A stretch of DNA of 64,000 nt, taken from Lineus longissimus (lineage: Eukaryota; Nemertea; Pilidiophora; Heteronemertea; Lineidae). Below the pieces are notes generated by a model, which did not search any database, was not told where the DNA came from, and worked only from the letters and a program-made list of their open reading frames with translations. The translations under genes were made by a program, and so were the position numbers. Of this stretch, positions 55,701 through 64,000 are shown one piece after another; position 1 is the first letter of the stretch; each line of letters starts with the position of its first letter. Where the stretch lies: the NCBI RefSeq assembly GCF_910592395.1, contig NC_088316.1:2234001-2298000 (forward strand), written 5' to 3'.

Positions 55701-58700
55701 AGTTCTATCGATACTGAAAGCCGTCAGATTGTTTGCAAGACTAAATTCAAATTGTCACAAAAAGTGGCCTGTTTTTCTAAAACCAGTCACTTGTTGCCAG
55801 AGCAAATTTAGCAAAATATGAAAAATTTTGAAAGATTTTTAAGTTTTCTGAAATTTTGTTGTTGCTGAAATGAGAGAGAATTCAGAATGTTCTCATGCAA
55901 AAATAAGTAAACATTGCAGATTTGCCAAATTTCCAAGAAACTGTCGAAAATTGAGCCACCATGTAATCTAGGAAAGCGCTAAATGTGACAGACACCAGTC
56001 ACCTTAGCCGAAGCATAAGGCAGTCAACATGCTAAATGAAGCATCTATCGCCAAGTCACAACATTTACTAACAAATAAATCACTCCTTAGATAGTAAATC
56101 TTTCATTCTGTTATCAAACCACAAAAACTTAATCGACCTCACAACTATAATTTAATGAAGCGCAAGGAAAAAGCGTCTGCTAATCATGGACAAATTAACA
56201 CTTTTGATTTCACCCGAACAAAAGAAATGCGTGTTTTATCTAAATTTCATGCCATTCACTTAAAAAAACTTCACACTCGCTCCACTAGACTTCAAAGAGT
56301 TGCTCAATAATGCGCTAATCAGTTGAAAAAGGGGGCTGGGAATCACGGCATCCTCTTGACGTTTTTTATACGGACTAATGAAGGTCCCACAATAGATAAA
56401 TTGGCTGAAGATCGCATACCACTGCACGAGTGGGTGGGGCAAACATTCCCCGCAAATTGAAAACACCTCAGAATGGGTAAAGAATGAGGAAAAACTCCGG
56501 GACTTTTGATGTGAATTGAGGAGTTTAAAATACCATGGTATTCATGATAGCCCCTAACCTGATTCAGACGCAGCGACAAAGCCATGTTAATTTGCTGCGG
56601 TTGAATCTGACAGCAGCGCAAAATGGCTCAAACATCAAAAGGCCCGGTCGTTTTGCACCCTTTTGTAGCAATTGGCAGGGGTGATGATATAATGGGATGG
56701 AAATAGAAAGTCCATCACGACCTCGCCAGCCGAGACAAGGGTGTATAATTTCTAAAGCGATCGTTCCTCTGTATGACAAATGATCTCGCGAGTTGCTCTG
56801 AGAGAAATGTCCGGGATTCGGGATGAATGGGCCTTGTCGTCGAACCCCATGTGTGGCCCATTCACATTAATCTCATCTCAACGCCAGACATTTATGTTTC
56901 GCGATGACAACTTCAAGATCAAGTAGCCAGGACCGTGGACTTCTTCAATTATCACCGCGTTACCAGGACAAGCAGCCAACCCAAGAAACAAGCAAATTCG
57001 CCCAAATCCCATTTAGATGTGCCGGTATAAACCGCGTTGATAAGTGGCCGGTCAGTGTGCGTTGACATGTGTCGCGGTTTTATAAATGATACATGAATGT
57101 ATGTATGAAAGCAAGATGGAATGCGGGGTATTATGCGTAACTGATCTTGATGTAATATTCACGAAGGTTAACCAGGAAGGCTGTTGGAAAGAACTGCGCA
57201 GAATATCCACGAAAGACAGTCGGTTCAGACGCAGGGGACGTGATAAACTAATCATAGGTTGGATGCAACAAGACCTTGTTCTTCAGCGATAAGCCCAGAA
57301 GAAAACCAATCACAGTTACAAGTAACTTCTTACACAATATCACACCCTCAGATTTCACACCATCTTCATGCATTTCCTCAAAAAGTTTATTTAAACTAAA
57401 CTCTTTAAATAAAGTAATTTTCAGAGTGTAAATCATGAAGAGAAAGCTCTGCAAATGACCTTTCCAATCGTTCCTCAAAAGGATGACAAGACACCTATTA
57501 AAATCATCATCCTATTCGCCAATCAACAGATCCAGATATTTTCGGCCATGTTGGATCATCTAAACCGTGAAAAGTTAACTTGAATTTGTTCTGGATCCTA
57601 ATTCGCTTCATCAAGACTTCAGGACATTATGTGAACTTATCCATCGAGGGATGTGATTCATTTTTCTACTTGGGGGACCCCAGATTGGAATTAAAGCGTT
57701 TTTGATTTGTTCATCCAAGTGGGAGAAAAGGTCCCCCCTAGACCCTCGCGGAGGGCCCGTCTAGACGCCAGCCACAATGAACAGGGAGGAGATCGCAGAG
57801 TAATCTGTCATCGAAAGAATCACAGAATAACACAAAACAGTTAAAAGAAAAACTCCGACACTTAAAAGAATGCTTCAGAGTGTTAGAATCTTCTGTTCGG
57901 GAATTGCGCAGTGAATCTCACCACTTCAGAGCGTCATTAGCGTGATAAGCGAAGAATGCGGCAGTTAAGTCGAATGACACTTTGGAAAACATCGGTTGAA
58001 AAAAGGTTTAATTGGTATGAGGGCGCAATTAGATCCAGTTAGTGCACAACCTGAATGGAAGAGAAGGTTTTGCCGATAGAGATGATGTGATTTTAGGGTT
58101 GAGTCATGCGTCAGTGGGTCCAGAGGATCCATCCGTCCCGCATCAGATGCAAAACGTGGCAGTTTCATCATTCGTATTTTGATTTGCATGATTTTGATTT
58201 CACAAGTTTCTTCAGCTTGAAAACTTTCTGCTGATCGGTGATTTTGTTGCAATCTCATCAAATATTAAGTTTTCTTCCTCTGAGCCAATCCCAATCAAAA
58301 ATCCCTTTCTCATACAGATCAAAAATATAAAATAAATGCAAGTTCTTGTGTAGCGCTTTATAACGTACAACATTCTCAAAGCGCTTTATATTTATTCCCC
58401 AGTCTAAGCTTGGTTGTTACCATTCAATCCGACCTCTCTAATCAGGACACCTCTCTATTAAGGACAGCATATGTCAGTCCCAAGGGTGTTCTCATCGGAC
58501 AGGTTCTACTGTAGTTTTGAAAATCAAATGTGCAAAATCATTTCGCGATGATAAATTCACGTTGATAGGTCAATCGCAGGTTAAGATAAATAAATCTGTG
58601 GGAGAAAAATGGAACGTACGTTCCCAAAATCGTGTGAGCAGCTGCCTAGGCTGGGCGTGTTTCCAAATAGACACGACCATTGTCGCAAATTAACAAATGA

Positions 58701-60842
58701 TAACAGCAGCATTGCCAGCTAATAATATTTCGCGATTACGCAAGTGGGCAGGCTGGATCCCTAACATCGCTTTGTGGTTACAAACCGGCTGATAATGACC
58801 GCCGGTTCATCGCCACCACTGTCATTTCCCCGGGCGGGCAATGAAAGGTTTAAAAACTACTTAGCGGAGCTTTCCCATAGCAAACTACGCACCCGGAATC
58901 GAAATCACTCCATTTCGAATCCTAAAGAACGCCAACAAAACCTCCCTTGATTGCTAAAGAAAATACGGGCTGGGAAGTTTGTGCCCAATATTCTTCTAAC
59001 AACTGTTGAGAGGGACCCCCATGGATTAAACTCCTAAAGTGGGAGGATCAAGCTGCAAGGCTTGTCTGATGGGGAGGGGACGAGACCTCGTCATTTTTGG
59101 GGAAACCGTATTGGGAGGTTTGGCAAAATGACCGTAATAGTGAGCCTGGCCGATGACCACAATGGTGGAAGCATATTTAGATTTGGGACGTCTACATTAC
59201 CACTCTTGATGGCCCAAAAGGCCTAAGGCCCGGTTTAATTATCCCTTGGAGCTAGTGCAAGACTGATTAGGTCACGTTGTCCTCGGGATATCGGAGTGTG
59301 GTCAGTGATTATTCCGTCGGGTCCAGGGATGCAACACAAACAATGCATTCAAACATCGCCCCATTGAAAGGAAATTCGAACTAATTTTCTATTATTTCAC
59401 TCCATCCAGGGTAAGGGGCAGAAATAGCCCTTCTTGACCCCTGGCAATCAGGCAACCATCCAGGGGGTAGCACTTGGCCCGAGCTTCTGAATATTTTTTC
59501 AAATCAATGAAGACGAGACTCTATTAAAGCTCCACCTTACCAGTTTTAAGTTACAACTAACACCTCCAGGTCAGTATCGATTCCTCAAACCACACTCTGA
59601 CTTCGCCTGTTCACAACAAACATTTTGCAGACCAGTGTAATCGAGAAAAGACAGGGAGACAACTTGAGGGGCTGCCCCCTTCTATTTCGCTCAAGAAGAT
59701 CAACTGACTCAGACCGTAACATAACCCGTGAATAGGCACGGCCTCTGGGGGACTCCCTAGCAAGGCAAACTCTCCTAATGACACCGCAAAACCTCCCAGA
59801 GCTGCTGATCTAGCATCGGATTTCAAATAAGGCCTTGTTGTCCTTGTCGTTACGTTACAAAATCCTCGACGTTGTAATTTGATTAGGTGATCCAAGTTTG
59901 CGACAAAGCAGTCATCAAACTCGATCAGTGTGTAAACGTTAGCCATCATAAATAGCAGCTAGGCGGCAAAACTTTTAGCACTCTCGATGAAACTTGACCG
60001 CCGTCTTTACAAGATAGATCACGCCCGACCATTAAGTGAGAATCCGACGGCCAGAGGTGCCAGACAGACTATCTAATTCGGTTCGATTCTTCACTTGTTT
60101 ATAGAGGTGTTGGGTCAAAATAGAACCATGTTGGCCTAGGCTTGACTGGCCGTCAAAAAAGTTAGCGAAACAAATCTTACGCAATCACGCCTCCTCTAGG
60201 CCTCCTAATTCAGCCCTCAAGAATGAGCACAGTGTTTTCCTAATGCAGTAGGTGGCGGTGACACTTTCCCCTGTCTATACGGAAGCCAACCAATTCTAGA
60301 TGACTCCCCTCTATTTTCACTACAAACAACCCAAGCAAAACATCATGTTTTTTTCGCTTCCGAAAAACTTACTTCAAATGTCAATCAAAACGTAATCCGC
60401 TCACAAGTTTATACTCATCACAATTCCCCGAAGATCTTTCGACAATGTCTCCAGCAATTAAAGAGTCACAGAACAGTGTTCCTACCGAGAGGAAAAGCAC
60501 TCGATGTTGTCATGTTATGTAAATGAAAAGGTTCCGTCCTGGGAAGGACAGACTTTTATATTCTCAAGATGGTTCGAATTGTGACTTCCACTGTTGGTGT
60601 ACTTATTGACTTGGCTGCCTTTGTATTGTGATTTCATAACTGTTTACAGTAACTGTTACTTGAGAAGGTATGAGATTGTCCGATTTGTGATCGGAGAGTT
60701 GTGGGTTCGAGGCATGACACATGACACCTACCCTTGTCATTGAGGTTACGGAACATTTTTGTCGATCCTTTATGTAGTGGTGGTGTATTCTTCAAGGTTT
60801 GTTCAACTTCGTACCGGGATAGCACTCGTCTTCTTCCACGAG
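31672..60842 (-). CDS. MICU3: MICU2/MICU3-type mitochondrial calcium uptake protein (ten visible exons, 5' end off window)
   Basis: EF-hand regulator of the mitochondrial calcium uniporter, acting in the intermembrane space. Ten exons join to 346 residues plus two leading bases with all phases consistent and GT-AG at every junction. Visible in order: TPPLHKGSTKMFRNL (about 20-34); GLLSYTEYLFLLCVLT; first EF-hand loop DADGNQRVDKRE (66-77), with Asp1/3, Asn5, Asp9, Glu12 intact; a linker; TTLLAHFFGRRG; RFMDNLQTEVLEMEF; FFQFLNNLDDFVIAM; second EF-hand loop DADGDGHLSHEE (297-308), also intact; KDRLHRGVR; and a C-terminus FKGCVKNEMRKP. The MDNLQTEVLE block, the KDRLHRG block and the tail (FKxC-x-KxE) look closer to MICU3 than to MICU1 or MICU2, but an ancestral MICU2/3 gene is possible. 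The mitochondrial targeting part is outside the window. Introns reach about 9 kb. Confidence 0.9.
31860..32003. repeat. Interspersed repeat tail with GACGGACA units
   Basis: Ends in ACTAGACGGACAGACGGACAG, similar in style to the GAC-rich tail of the family at 62215-63275. It sits between the last two MICU exons. Confidence 0.4.
32041..32198 (-). CDS. MICU3: MICU exon with second EF-hand
   Basis: Starts with two bases of an Asp codon, then EFQRAVKVCVGYEF and the EF loop DADGDGHLSHEE, ending RLHRGVR. Acceptor GTTTTCCAG, donor CGG|GTGAGT. Confidence 0.92.
32221..32397. mobile_element. Complete GAACCTCTCT-family foldback element
   Basis: 177 bp, from CAATAGAACCTCTCTATTAA to the reverse complement of CAGTAGAACCTCTC, with TA on each side (32219-32220, 32398-32399). 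It fits a non-autonomous Tc1/mariner/pogo-type element. It begins only about 22 bp upstream, in the transcribed sense, of the exon 32041-32198 acceptor, so it occupies the branch-point region. Confidence 0.85.
32583..32691 (-). CDS. MICU3: MICU exon (FFQFLNNLDDF)
   Basis: 36 codons plus one base: GITFKEFKKFFQFLNNLDDF onward to QPVSQ. Acceptor TGACTTCAG, donor AAG|GTCAGT. Confidence 0.92.
33056..33330 (-). mobile_element. tRNA-derived SINE
   Basis: Read on the minus strand: a head with AGTGGTTGAACGC (box-A-like) and GGTCGTAGGTTCAACAC (box-B-like), then a body containing GTGTCCTTGGGCAAGACAC, a core seen in SINEs of many fishes and marine invertebrates (V-SINE-like). It lies in a MICU intron in the sense orientation of the gene. 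Confidence 0.65.
34038..34222. repeat. 184-bp intronic repeat, arm A of an inverted pair
   Basis: Nearly identical to the reverse complement of 37691-37874 (shared blocks include CAAGTGTGTTGGTCAACCAT and ACTCAGCGCCCCATTTCTGG). The two copies lie on either side of two MICU exons. Confidence 0.9.
34296..34473 (-). CDS. MICU3: MICU exon (MDNLQTEVLE)
   Basis: One base finishing an Arg codon, then 59 codons: FMDNLQTEVLEMEFQEFSRG onward to GENIKEDS. Acceptor CAACTTCAG, donor TCG|GTAGGT. Confidence 0.92.
34740..34935. repeat. Low-complexity A/T stretch
   Basis: Alternating A and T homopolymers with little G or C; similar stretches occur at 33480-33680 and 38640-38800. Confidence 0.7.
35127..35227 (-). 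CDS. MICU3: MICU exon (TTLLAHFFG)
   Basis: 33 codons plus two bases: SNDSTEIITAETTLLAHFFG onward to NYQDFA. Acceptor CTATTCCAG, donor AG|GTAAGA. Confidence 0.92.
35791..36008. mobile_element. 218-bp foldback element related to the TTA-flanked family
   Basis: Ends GGCAGACGTTACATAGAGCT and its imperfect reverse complement, with arms of about 65 bp. Flanks are TTA and TAA, fitting a TWA target. The ends resemble GGCCGAAGTTACATAGACCT of the 172-bp family, so they look like sister families of Harbinger type. Confidence 0.75.
36276..36447. mobile_element. 172-bp TTA-flanked foldback element, copy 2
   Basis: Same length and ends as 28306-28477, internal sequence reversed, with TTA at 36273-36275 and 36448-36450. 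Lies in the MICU intron between exons 43183-43263 and 35127-35227. Confidence 0.85.
36614..36833. mobile_element. 220-bp foldback element
   Basis: Left end GGGTTGACCAAAGGTACCAC, right end the reverse complement of GGGTCAACCATAGAAACCAC; the arms share CACCATTTTGGCTAGAACTT. A truncated relative lies at 41680-41826. Confidence 0.75.
36927..37116. mobile_element. 190-bp foldback element
   Basis: Arms TGTGACCCGTCACAGCAAAA and its reverse complement, continuing as CCAGGCGCATGTCGC. A diverged part of the inner sequence recurs near 6780-6885. Confidence 0.75.
37304..37507. mobile_element. 204-bp TA-flanked foldback element (CTGTAAACCC ends)
   Basis: Ends CTGTAAACCC and GGGTTTACAG with TA on both sides. 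The interior is AT-rich with repeated TTTTCGTG and CACGAAAA. The element at 38618-38802 has similar ends. Confidence 0.7.
37691..37874. repeat. 184-bp intronic repeat, arm B of an inverted pair
   Basis: Reverse complement of 34038-34222 with high identity over its whole length. It lies in the intron upstream (in the sense of the MICU transcript) of exon 35127-35227. Confidence 0.9.
38618..38802. mobile_element. TA-flanked foldback element (CTGTAAA ends)
   Basis: Ends CTGTAAACC and AATTTACAG, TA on both sides. The AT-rich interior resembles 37304-37507. Confidence 0.6.
40725..40818. mobile_element. Partial GAACCTCTCT-family element
   Basis: Shares ACAGAACCTCTCTGTC and GAGAGGTGTCCTGATTACAG with the family, but the body is shortened. 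Confidence 0.5.
40880..41214. mobile_element. 335-bp TTAA-flanked foldback element
   Basis: Ends AGGGAACTGGAACCGCC and GGCGGTTTCAGTTCCCT, flanked by TTAA at 40876-40879 and 41215-41218. A TTAA target is typical of piggyBac-type insertion, although the terminal bases are not the usual CCC. The interior is GC-richer than its surroundings and non-coding. Confidence 0.7.
41323..41559. mobile_element. 237-bp foldback element
   Basis: CCATAAGGCCAGAGTTTTTT at the left with its reverse complement at the right; arms about 37 bp, continuing into ATTAGTTGGTTC. The interior is a long A/T stretch. Confidence 0.75.
41680..41826. mobile_element. Truncated relative of the 36614-36833 element
   Basis: Starts GGGATTGACCGAAGGTACCA and follows the other copy through CACCATTTTGGC and CTTGAAATCC, then ends without a right arm. 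Confidence 0.65.
43183..43263 (-). CDS. MICU3: MICU exon (linker)
   Basis: 27 codons, LSNIFNPATSTENITESSDK onward to KSIWD, phase 0 at both ends. Acceptor TACTTCCAG, donor GAT|GTACGT. This is the variable linker between the EF-hand halves. Confidence 0.8.
44050..44140 (+). repeat. 18-19-bp tandem repeat
   Basis: About five units of TGTGTTTACATATCATA, directly next to the 49-bp array. Confidence 0.85.
44150..44585 (+). repeat. 49-bp satellite array with CACATG and TGACGT motifs
   Basis: Six regular 49-bp units (TGGTCGATGTG recurs at about 44292, 44341, 44390, 44439, 44488 and 44537) preceded by shorter irregular units. Each unit contains the palindrome GTCACATGTGAC plus GACGTGTCACATGTC. It lies in a MICU intron. 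Confidence 0.92.
45796..45894 (-). CDS. MICU3: MICU exon following the first EF-hand
   Basis: 33 codons, LQRLMNKLLKERAVPAELQY onward to VSVLS, phase 0 at both ends. LQ directly follows FLV of the previous exon, as in the family (FLVLQ). Acceptor TTATTTTCAG, donor TCA|GTATGT. Confidence 0.82.
46634..46737. mobile_element. Partial GAACCTCTCT-family element
   Basis: Has CAGCACTTGTCAGTCCCAAG and the terminal AGAGAGGTTCTACTG; the other end is missing. Confidence 0.7.
49526..49592 (-). repeat. tRNA-like SINE head next to a MICU splice donor
   Basis: On the minus strand, CGTGGTGGCGTAGCGCAG (box-A-like) is followed about 45 bp later by GGTTCAAACACC (box-B-like). It begins within about 10 bp of the donor at 49599. 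No clean cloverleaf; read as a SINE head. Confidence 0.45.
49599..49681 (-). CDS. MICU3: MICU exon with first EF-hand
   Basis: Two bases finishing a Lys codon, then PKSGFEIAFNMF and the canonical loop DADGNQRVDKRE, then FLV. Acceptor CCTTTACAG, donor GTG|GTGAGT. Confidence 0.93.
50734..51124 (+). repeat. 97/98-bp tandem repeat, four copies
   Basis: Units start ACTTCTTTTGGACAACTGAG at 50734, 50832, 50929 and 51027. They alternate between a 98-bp form (GAGCAATGATC) and a 97-bp form (GAGCATGATC). Confidence 0.92.
51284..51331 (-). CDS. MICU3: MICU short exon (SYTEYLFLL)
   Basis: 48 bases: completes a Gly codon, then LLSYTEYLFLLCVLT and one base. Acceptor CTCTTTACAG, donor CAA|GTAAGT. Confidence 0.92.
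53320..53389 (-). repeat. tRNA-like sequence (SINE head or tRNA relic)
   Basis: On the minus strand TGGTGTAGTTTCAGT (box-A-like) and GGGTTCGAATC (box-B-like) lie at tRNA-like spacing. The T stem pairs poorly, so a working tRNA is unlikely. Confidence 0.4.
53801..54076 (+). repeat. 138-bp tandem duplication, frame-preserving
   Basis: AAAGGACACTGGAGGTGTGG starts copies at 53801 and 53939, with few differences. The 138-bp period equals 46 codons, and an open frame of 179 residues (53675-54214) runs through both copies. I do not recognise the peptide. It lies in a MICU intron on the antisense strand. Confidence 0.85.
58412..58513. mobile_element. Partial GAACCTCTCT-family element
   Basis: Has CCGACCTCTCTAATCAGGAC and a terminal GGTTCTACTG; roughly the right half of a full copy. 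Confidence 0.7.
60655..60730 (+). repeat. tRNA-like SINE head next to a MICU splice donor
   Basis: TCCGA TTTGTGA TCGGA (60679-60695) forms a perfect five-bp anticodon-type stem with a seven-base loop, followed by GTGGGTTCGAGG (box-B-like). The acceptor and T stems do not pair. It ends within about 10 bp of the donor of exon 60732-60842, antisense to the gene. Confidence 0.45.
60732..60842 (-). CDS. MICU3: First visible MICU exon
   Basis: Two bases, 36 codons (RGRRRVLSRYEVEQTLKNTP onward to FRNLNDK) and one base. Acceptor TATATTTGCAG, donor G|GTAGGT. The TPPLHKGSTKMFRNL block matches the family. Earlier exons, including targeting sequence, lie beyond the window. Confidence 0.88.
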
Positions 60843-61270
60843 CTGCAAATATAGCAACAAAAAGACATCAATATCGAAATATCAAAATGGTTCATAGTCC
60901 CTTTAAACGTTCTTACACACTGCCAATAAACAGCAAGAACAATATTGCACTTAAGACATTTAAGCATTGCGCAGAGGAGTGATTTTAGTTACTGTGACCT
61001 GTGATTTTAACTGCTGCGATGTGCAACAAAAAGATCTCTCCTCTGCAGGAAAAAACGGTATAAATCAGTGGGTTTGATGTTGATTGCAAATTGATGTAAA
61101 CAGGCAGACAGCGTTTCGTTATGACCAAAATATTAAAATCCATAACCACAATTTTTTCAACAGACAAATCAAGATTCACTTTATTGCCACACCCTGTAAG
61201 GCTAGTATATTCTCTGTGAAGGTCAGGACATCCCAAACCCCTGGGCAATGAACAATAATCTAAGCCAATA

Positions 61271-61444
61271 CGGTGGAACCTCCCTTAGCAGACACCTCTC
61301 TTATAAGTAGAACCTCCCTGTCAAAGACACTCGCTCTGGTCCCAAATTGGTTGTTTCCATTCAATTTGACCTCTTTAATCAGGACACCTCTCTATTAAGG
61401 CAGCATTTGTCAGTCCTGAGGGTGTCCTTAATAGAGAGGTACTG
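61271..61444. mobile_element. Complete GAACCTCTCT-family foldback element
   Basis: 174 bp, starts CGGTGGAACCTCCCTTAG, ends AATAGAGAGGTACTG, with TA at 61269-61270 and 61445-61446. Same family as 32221-32397, read in the opposite orientation. Confidence 0.8.
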
Positions 61445-62214
61445 TATAACAAGGGTCCTCTCTTAAAAAGCTTGCCCTCATTACAACACTTAAGATTTAT
61501 AGCTGACTTTAGATAGAAATACTTCTATAATTCCTTTGACATATTTTTGCACGGACTGGATGTTTTTCTTTGACCAAAGTTGGCAAAGGGCAGTGCAAAT
61601 ATTGTAAGGTCAAAGGAAAGTGTCAAGCAATTGTCTAAAACGGTGAAATATCTCACCATAATTCCAATAAATCTGACAAGGAAAGTCAGAGGACATGCAA
61701 ATTTCTTTTCAGGTAAATAGCAAAATGTTGTGATAATATGATGAACAAAACATTCAGGCAAATGGGTTTCGTCAGGAATTAATCAAATCCTTGGTGGCGT
61801 TGATCCACTCCATCAATAGATGTCACCATTAATGCAAGTATCAATTCGTTTCTTGTACCCCCCCTCCTCAAGGGTAGTTAAGCTATCACCACTAATCTTT
61901 GCCGATGCTTGAGTAGTATTTATTTTTCCTTTAGTGAAAATTTGGCGAAGCTGGAAAGAATAAGGATGCTAATGTGTCGATGTCTTGTCGAACATACAGC
62001 CTTACCCAGTAAAATTAGTCCGGTTACTTTATATGATGGTGATAACTGATATATTGTTGATGGTGATGTCTTGACGAAAGAAAAAGTAGCATTGGTGAAA
62101 TGAAATGGCCAGGGCCATTGTGCTCACCTCATGTGGAGGAAAGATGGACAAAGAGCATGGTCTTGTGTCATGTAGTGTTAGGTTTGATGTAGGTCCAAGC
62201 AATTACAATTTCCC

Positions 62215-63130
62215 CAAAATGGCCAATTTACAGTACATTCGACCTCTGTGACCTTGAAAAGTAGGTCAAATCAAAGAAGACCCGGGTGACACATTGAATG
62301 GTTGTTAGAATTAGATGTACCTATGATATAAAATTGGTGCCAATCGGGCAAGTCATTACTAGGAATAATGGCATTTTGAAGAATTTAGGATTTGGCCCCC
62401 TCCCTGGAGGCCAAACGGCAAATCAGATCCCACCAAACTTCAGTACCTGAGATCACCTGACCAAGGGGTACATGTGTACTTAATTTGTGATCAATAGTCA
62501 TTGCAGTTAAGAAACGTGCCATAGCTACGGCCTGACGGCGAATTTACGCCATTTGACCTCTGTGACCTTGACAAGAAGGTCAAATTAAAAACCTGTGTGA
62601 CATATACTGTATGGTGGTTAGATGTACCCATGATATCAAATTGGTGGCAATCGGGCAAGAAGTTAAGGAATAATCACATTTTTAAGGTTTTTGGATTTTG
62701 CCCCCTGGTGGTCAAGTGGTGAATCATATTGGACCAAACTTTGGTCCCTGAGATCACCTGACTGAGGGGTAAATGTGTACCAAATTTGGTATCAATAGTC
62801 ATTGCAGTTTAGAAACGTGCCATCGTTACATCCTAACGGCTAATTTACACCATTTGACCTCTGTGACCTTGAAAAGGAGGTCAAATCAAAAACCCGGAGG
62901 ATATATGATGCACCTTTGCTAGAAGTACCTACCATATTTTTTTCAAAATTTCCCGACTACTATTAAGGGAGATATTGCATATTTTCACTTTTAACGTTTG
63001 TCCCCCTGGTGGCCAAACCATGAAACGAATCGGACCGAAACTTGGTCTCCCAGGTGTCATTACATAAGGGTACATGTGTACCAAGTTTCAACTCAATAGC
63101 TCTAACAGTTACGAAACGTGCCCTGCTAAC
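62215..63130 (+). repeat. Three tandem 300-314-bp units
   Basis: GACCTCTGTGACCTTG occurs at 62241, 62555 and 62856, and GAAACGTGCC near 62512, 62811 and 63112. Each unit has the same order of blocks (GGTCAAATCAAA, ATCGGGCAAG, GAGATCACCTGAC, ATCAATAGTCATTGCAGT); the third is the most diverged. Confidence 0.9.
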
Positions 63131-63163
63131 GGACGACGGACGACGACGACGACGACGACGACG

Positions 63164-63222
<59 letters not shown>

Positions 63223-63235
63223 ACGACGGACGCCA
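63130..63235 (+). repeat. GAC trinucleotide array
   Basis: About 100 bp of (GAC)n with a few GGAC interruptions. The frames read as Asp, Thr or Arg runs; nothing suggests a gene. Confidence 0.95.
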
Positions 63236-63247
63236 CGGTATGGGATA

Positions 63248-63273
63248 AGCTCACCTCTGCTAAGAGGTGAGCT
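63248..63273 (+). repeat. Terminal hairpin of the repeat element
   Basis: AGCTCACCTCT (63248-63258) pairs perfectly with AGAGGTGAGCT (63263-63273) over a four-base loop, right after the GAC array. The order units, GAC array, hairpin, then A-rich end suggests the 3' end of one composite element. Confidence 0.85.
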
Positions 63274-63338
63274 AAAAAGGGTGATGCTTGAGCCTTAAGA
63301 TGTCGTTATAGGGTGATAAGGTGTCGTACCCTTGAGGA

Positions 63339-63351
63339 GGGGGGGGGGGGG
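63339..63351 (+). repeat. Poly-G tract (13 bp)
   Basis: Uninterrupted run of about 13 G. Confidence 0.85.
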
Positions 63352-64000
63352 TACAAGACACGAATTGATACTTGCATAAATGCTAGCAAGACTGAGTACA
63401 TTGAAATTTATGTCACCTTGATGTCACCAAGTGTGCAAGTTTATCCTGGATTGCACATCATATCTGGCATACTTATCAAATCGGTACCTTACAATTAGAA
63501 AGTAACTTTAGCATTATATGAACATTTCTACATGTTCTATCACACCTAGCTCTAACTACGAGTATTCAAGGTCAGCGACACTATTGCGAAACCAGACAAG
63601 GCAAGGGTTAAAGATGATGAAACAGTCCATGATACATATTCCACCATCTTCCCGTGAACTGCTGCATTTCCCCGCCTCATCTTCGACACTTCCACGAATA
63701 ATTACATATAGATTAAGTTATGATATAGATACGACGGGATTGCGGGCGGCCATGACGCACAGACATATCATGATACGGTCTGCCGTCAATCGCCCTTATG
63801 ACAAGATTAACAAACGTTTCGTCCGTGGTCATCTACGTCAATTCATGAGCAATCGTTCGTGATATCTTGCTTGGAATTCCCTCTGGTCACCAGCAGTTCC
63901 AGAACAGCCAAAATTTACCAAAGAATTTATTTCAAACTGTATGTTCTCCAATATGCAGCCCGCCTGAGCGCTGGCTGCAACCGGAAGGCCACCCCTTCAC

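Larger units (their letters stand above)
60843..64000. other. Probable MICU intron with repeats
   Basis: No further MICU exon was recognised on the minus strand, so this is most simply the next intron. A plus-strand frame at 63518-63862 is open for 114 residues but unrecognised. It contains a complete foldback element and a long three-unit repeat with a GAC array. Confidence 0.5.

Noticed and set aside
60679-60712. Candidate tRNA with a good anticodon arm (loop TTTGTGA)
   Set aside because: The T arm and acceptor stem do not pair; better explained as a SINE head.
63042-63298. Frames with Asp, Thr or Arg runs
   Set aside because: Direct translations of the (GAC)n array in a repeat element.
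63518-63862. Plus-strand 114-residue frame near the right edge
   Set aside because: No recognisable domain, no splice support and it lies opposite the expected MICU intron.

Overview
This is an animal nuclear genome window. Genes are split by GT-AG introns, there are no operons, introns are large, and non-coding DNA is packed with foldback elements (MITEs), tRNA-like SINE heads, minisatellites and poly-G/poly-C tracts. The repeat style (short palindromic elements flanked by TA, TTA or TTAA; GAC arrays ending in a GAGGTGAGCT hairpin) suggests a marine invertebrate (lophotrochozoan or non-vertebrate deuterostome). The sequence alone does not let me name the species.

Three genes are well supported. 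(1) A Sprouty homologue on the minus strand, 17598-18326, with its whole coding region in one exon and a splice acceptor in the 5' UTR. (2) A TMEM185-family multi-pass membrane protein on the plus strand, seven coding exons from 23548 to 27681, giving a complete 346-residue protein. (3) A MICU2/MICU3-type mitochondrial calcium-uptake regulator on the minus strand, ten coding exons from 60842 down to 31672. Its splice phases agree at every junction; the N-terminal exons lie beyond the right edge. Sprouty and TMEM185 are head to head (about 5.2 kb between their first visible exons). TMEM185 and MICU are tail to tail (about 4 kb between stop codons). A fourth item, 9014-9159, is an isolated exon-like fragment closely resembling the activation-segment region of Greatwall kinase (MASTL), but it breaks off and ends in a stop.

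Layout: 1-9013, no convincing gene, several repeats; 9014-9159, MASTL-like fragment; 9160-17597, repeats and foldback elements, then AT-rich DNA downstream of Sprouty; 17598-18340, Sprouty; 18341-23511, divergent intergenic region; 23512-28740, TMEM185 with a repeat-rich 3' UTR; 28741-31240, convergent intergenic region with a 52-bp x 8 array and palindromes; 31240-60842, MICU gene with many elements in its introns; 60843-64000, probably the next MICU intron, ending in a three-unit repeat and a GAC array.

The three genes are not known to act in one pathway: Sprouty restrains receptor tyrosine kinase signalling, TMEM185 is a poorly characterised membrane protein, and MICU proteins gate the mitochondrial calcium uniporter. 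The most notable observations are a tandem duplication of an exon end with its 5' splice site inside TMEM185, a pair of reverse-complementary 184-bp repeats flanking two MICU exons (a layout that favours exon circularisation), the MASTL exon relic, and a family of near-identical TTA-flanked foldback elements. I saw no clear new multi-gene system.
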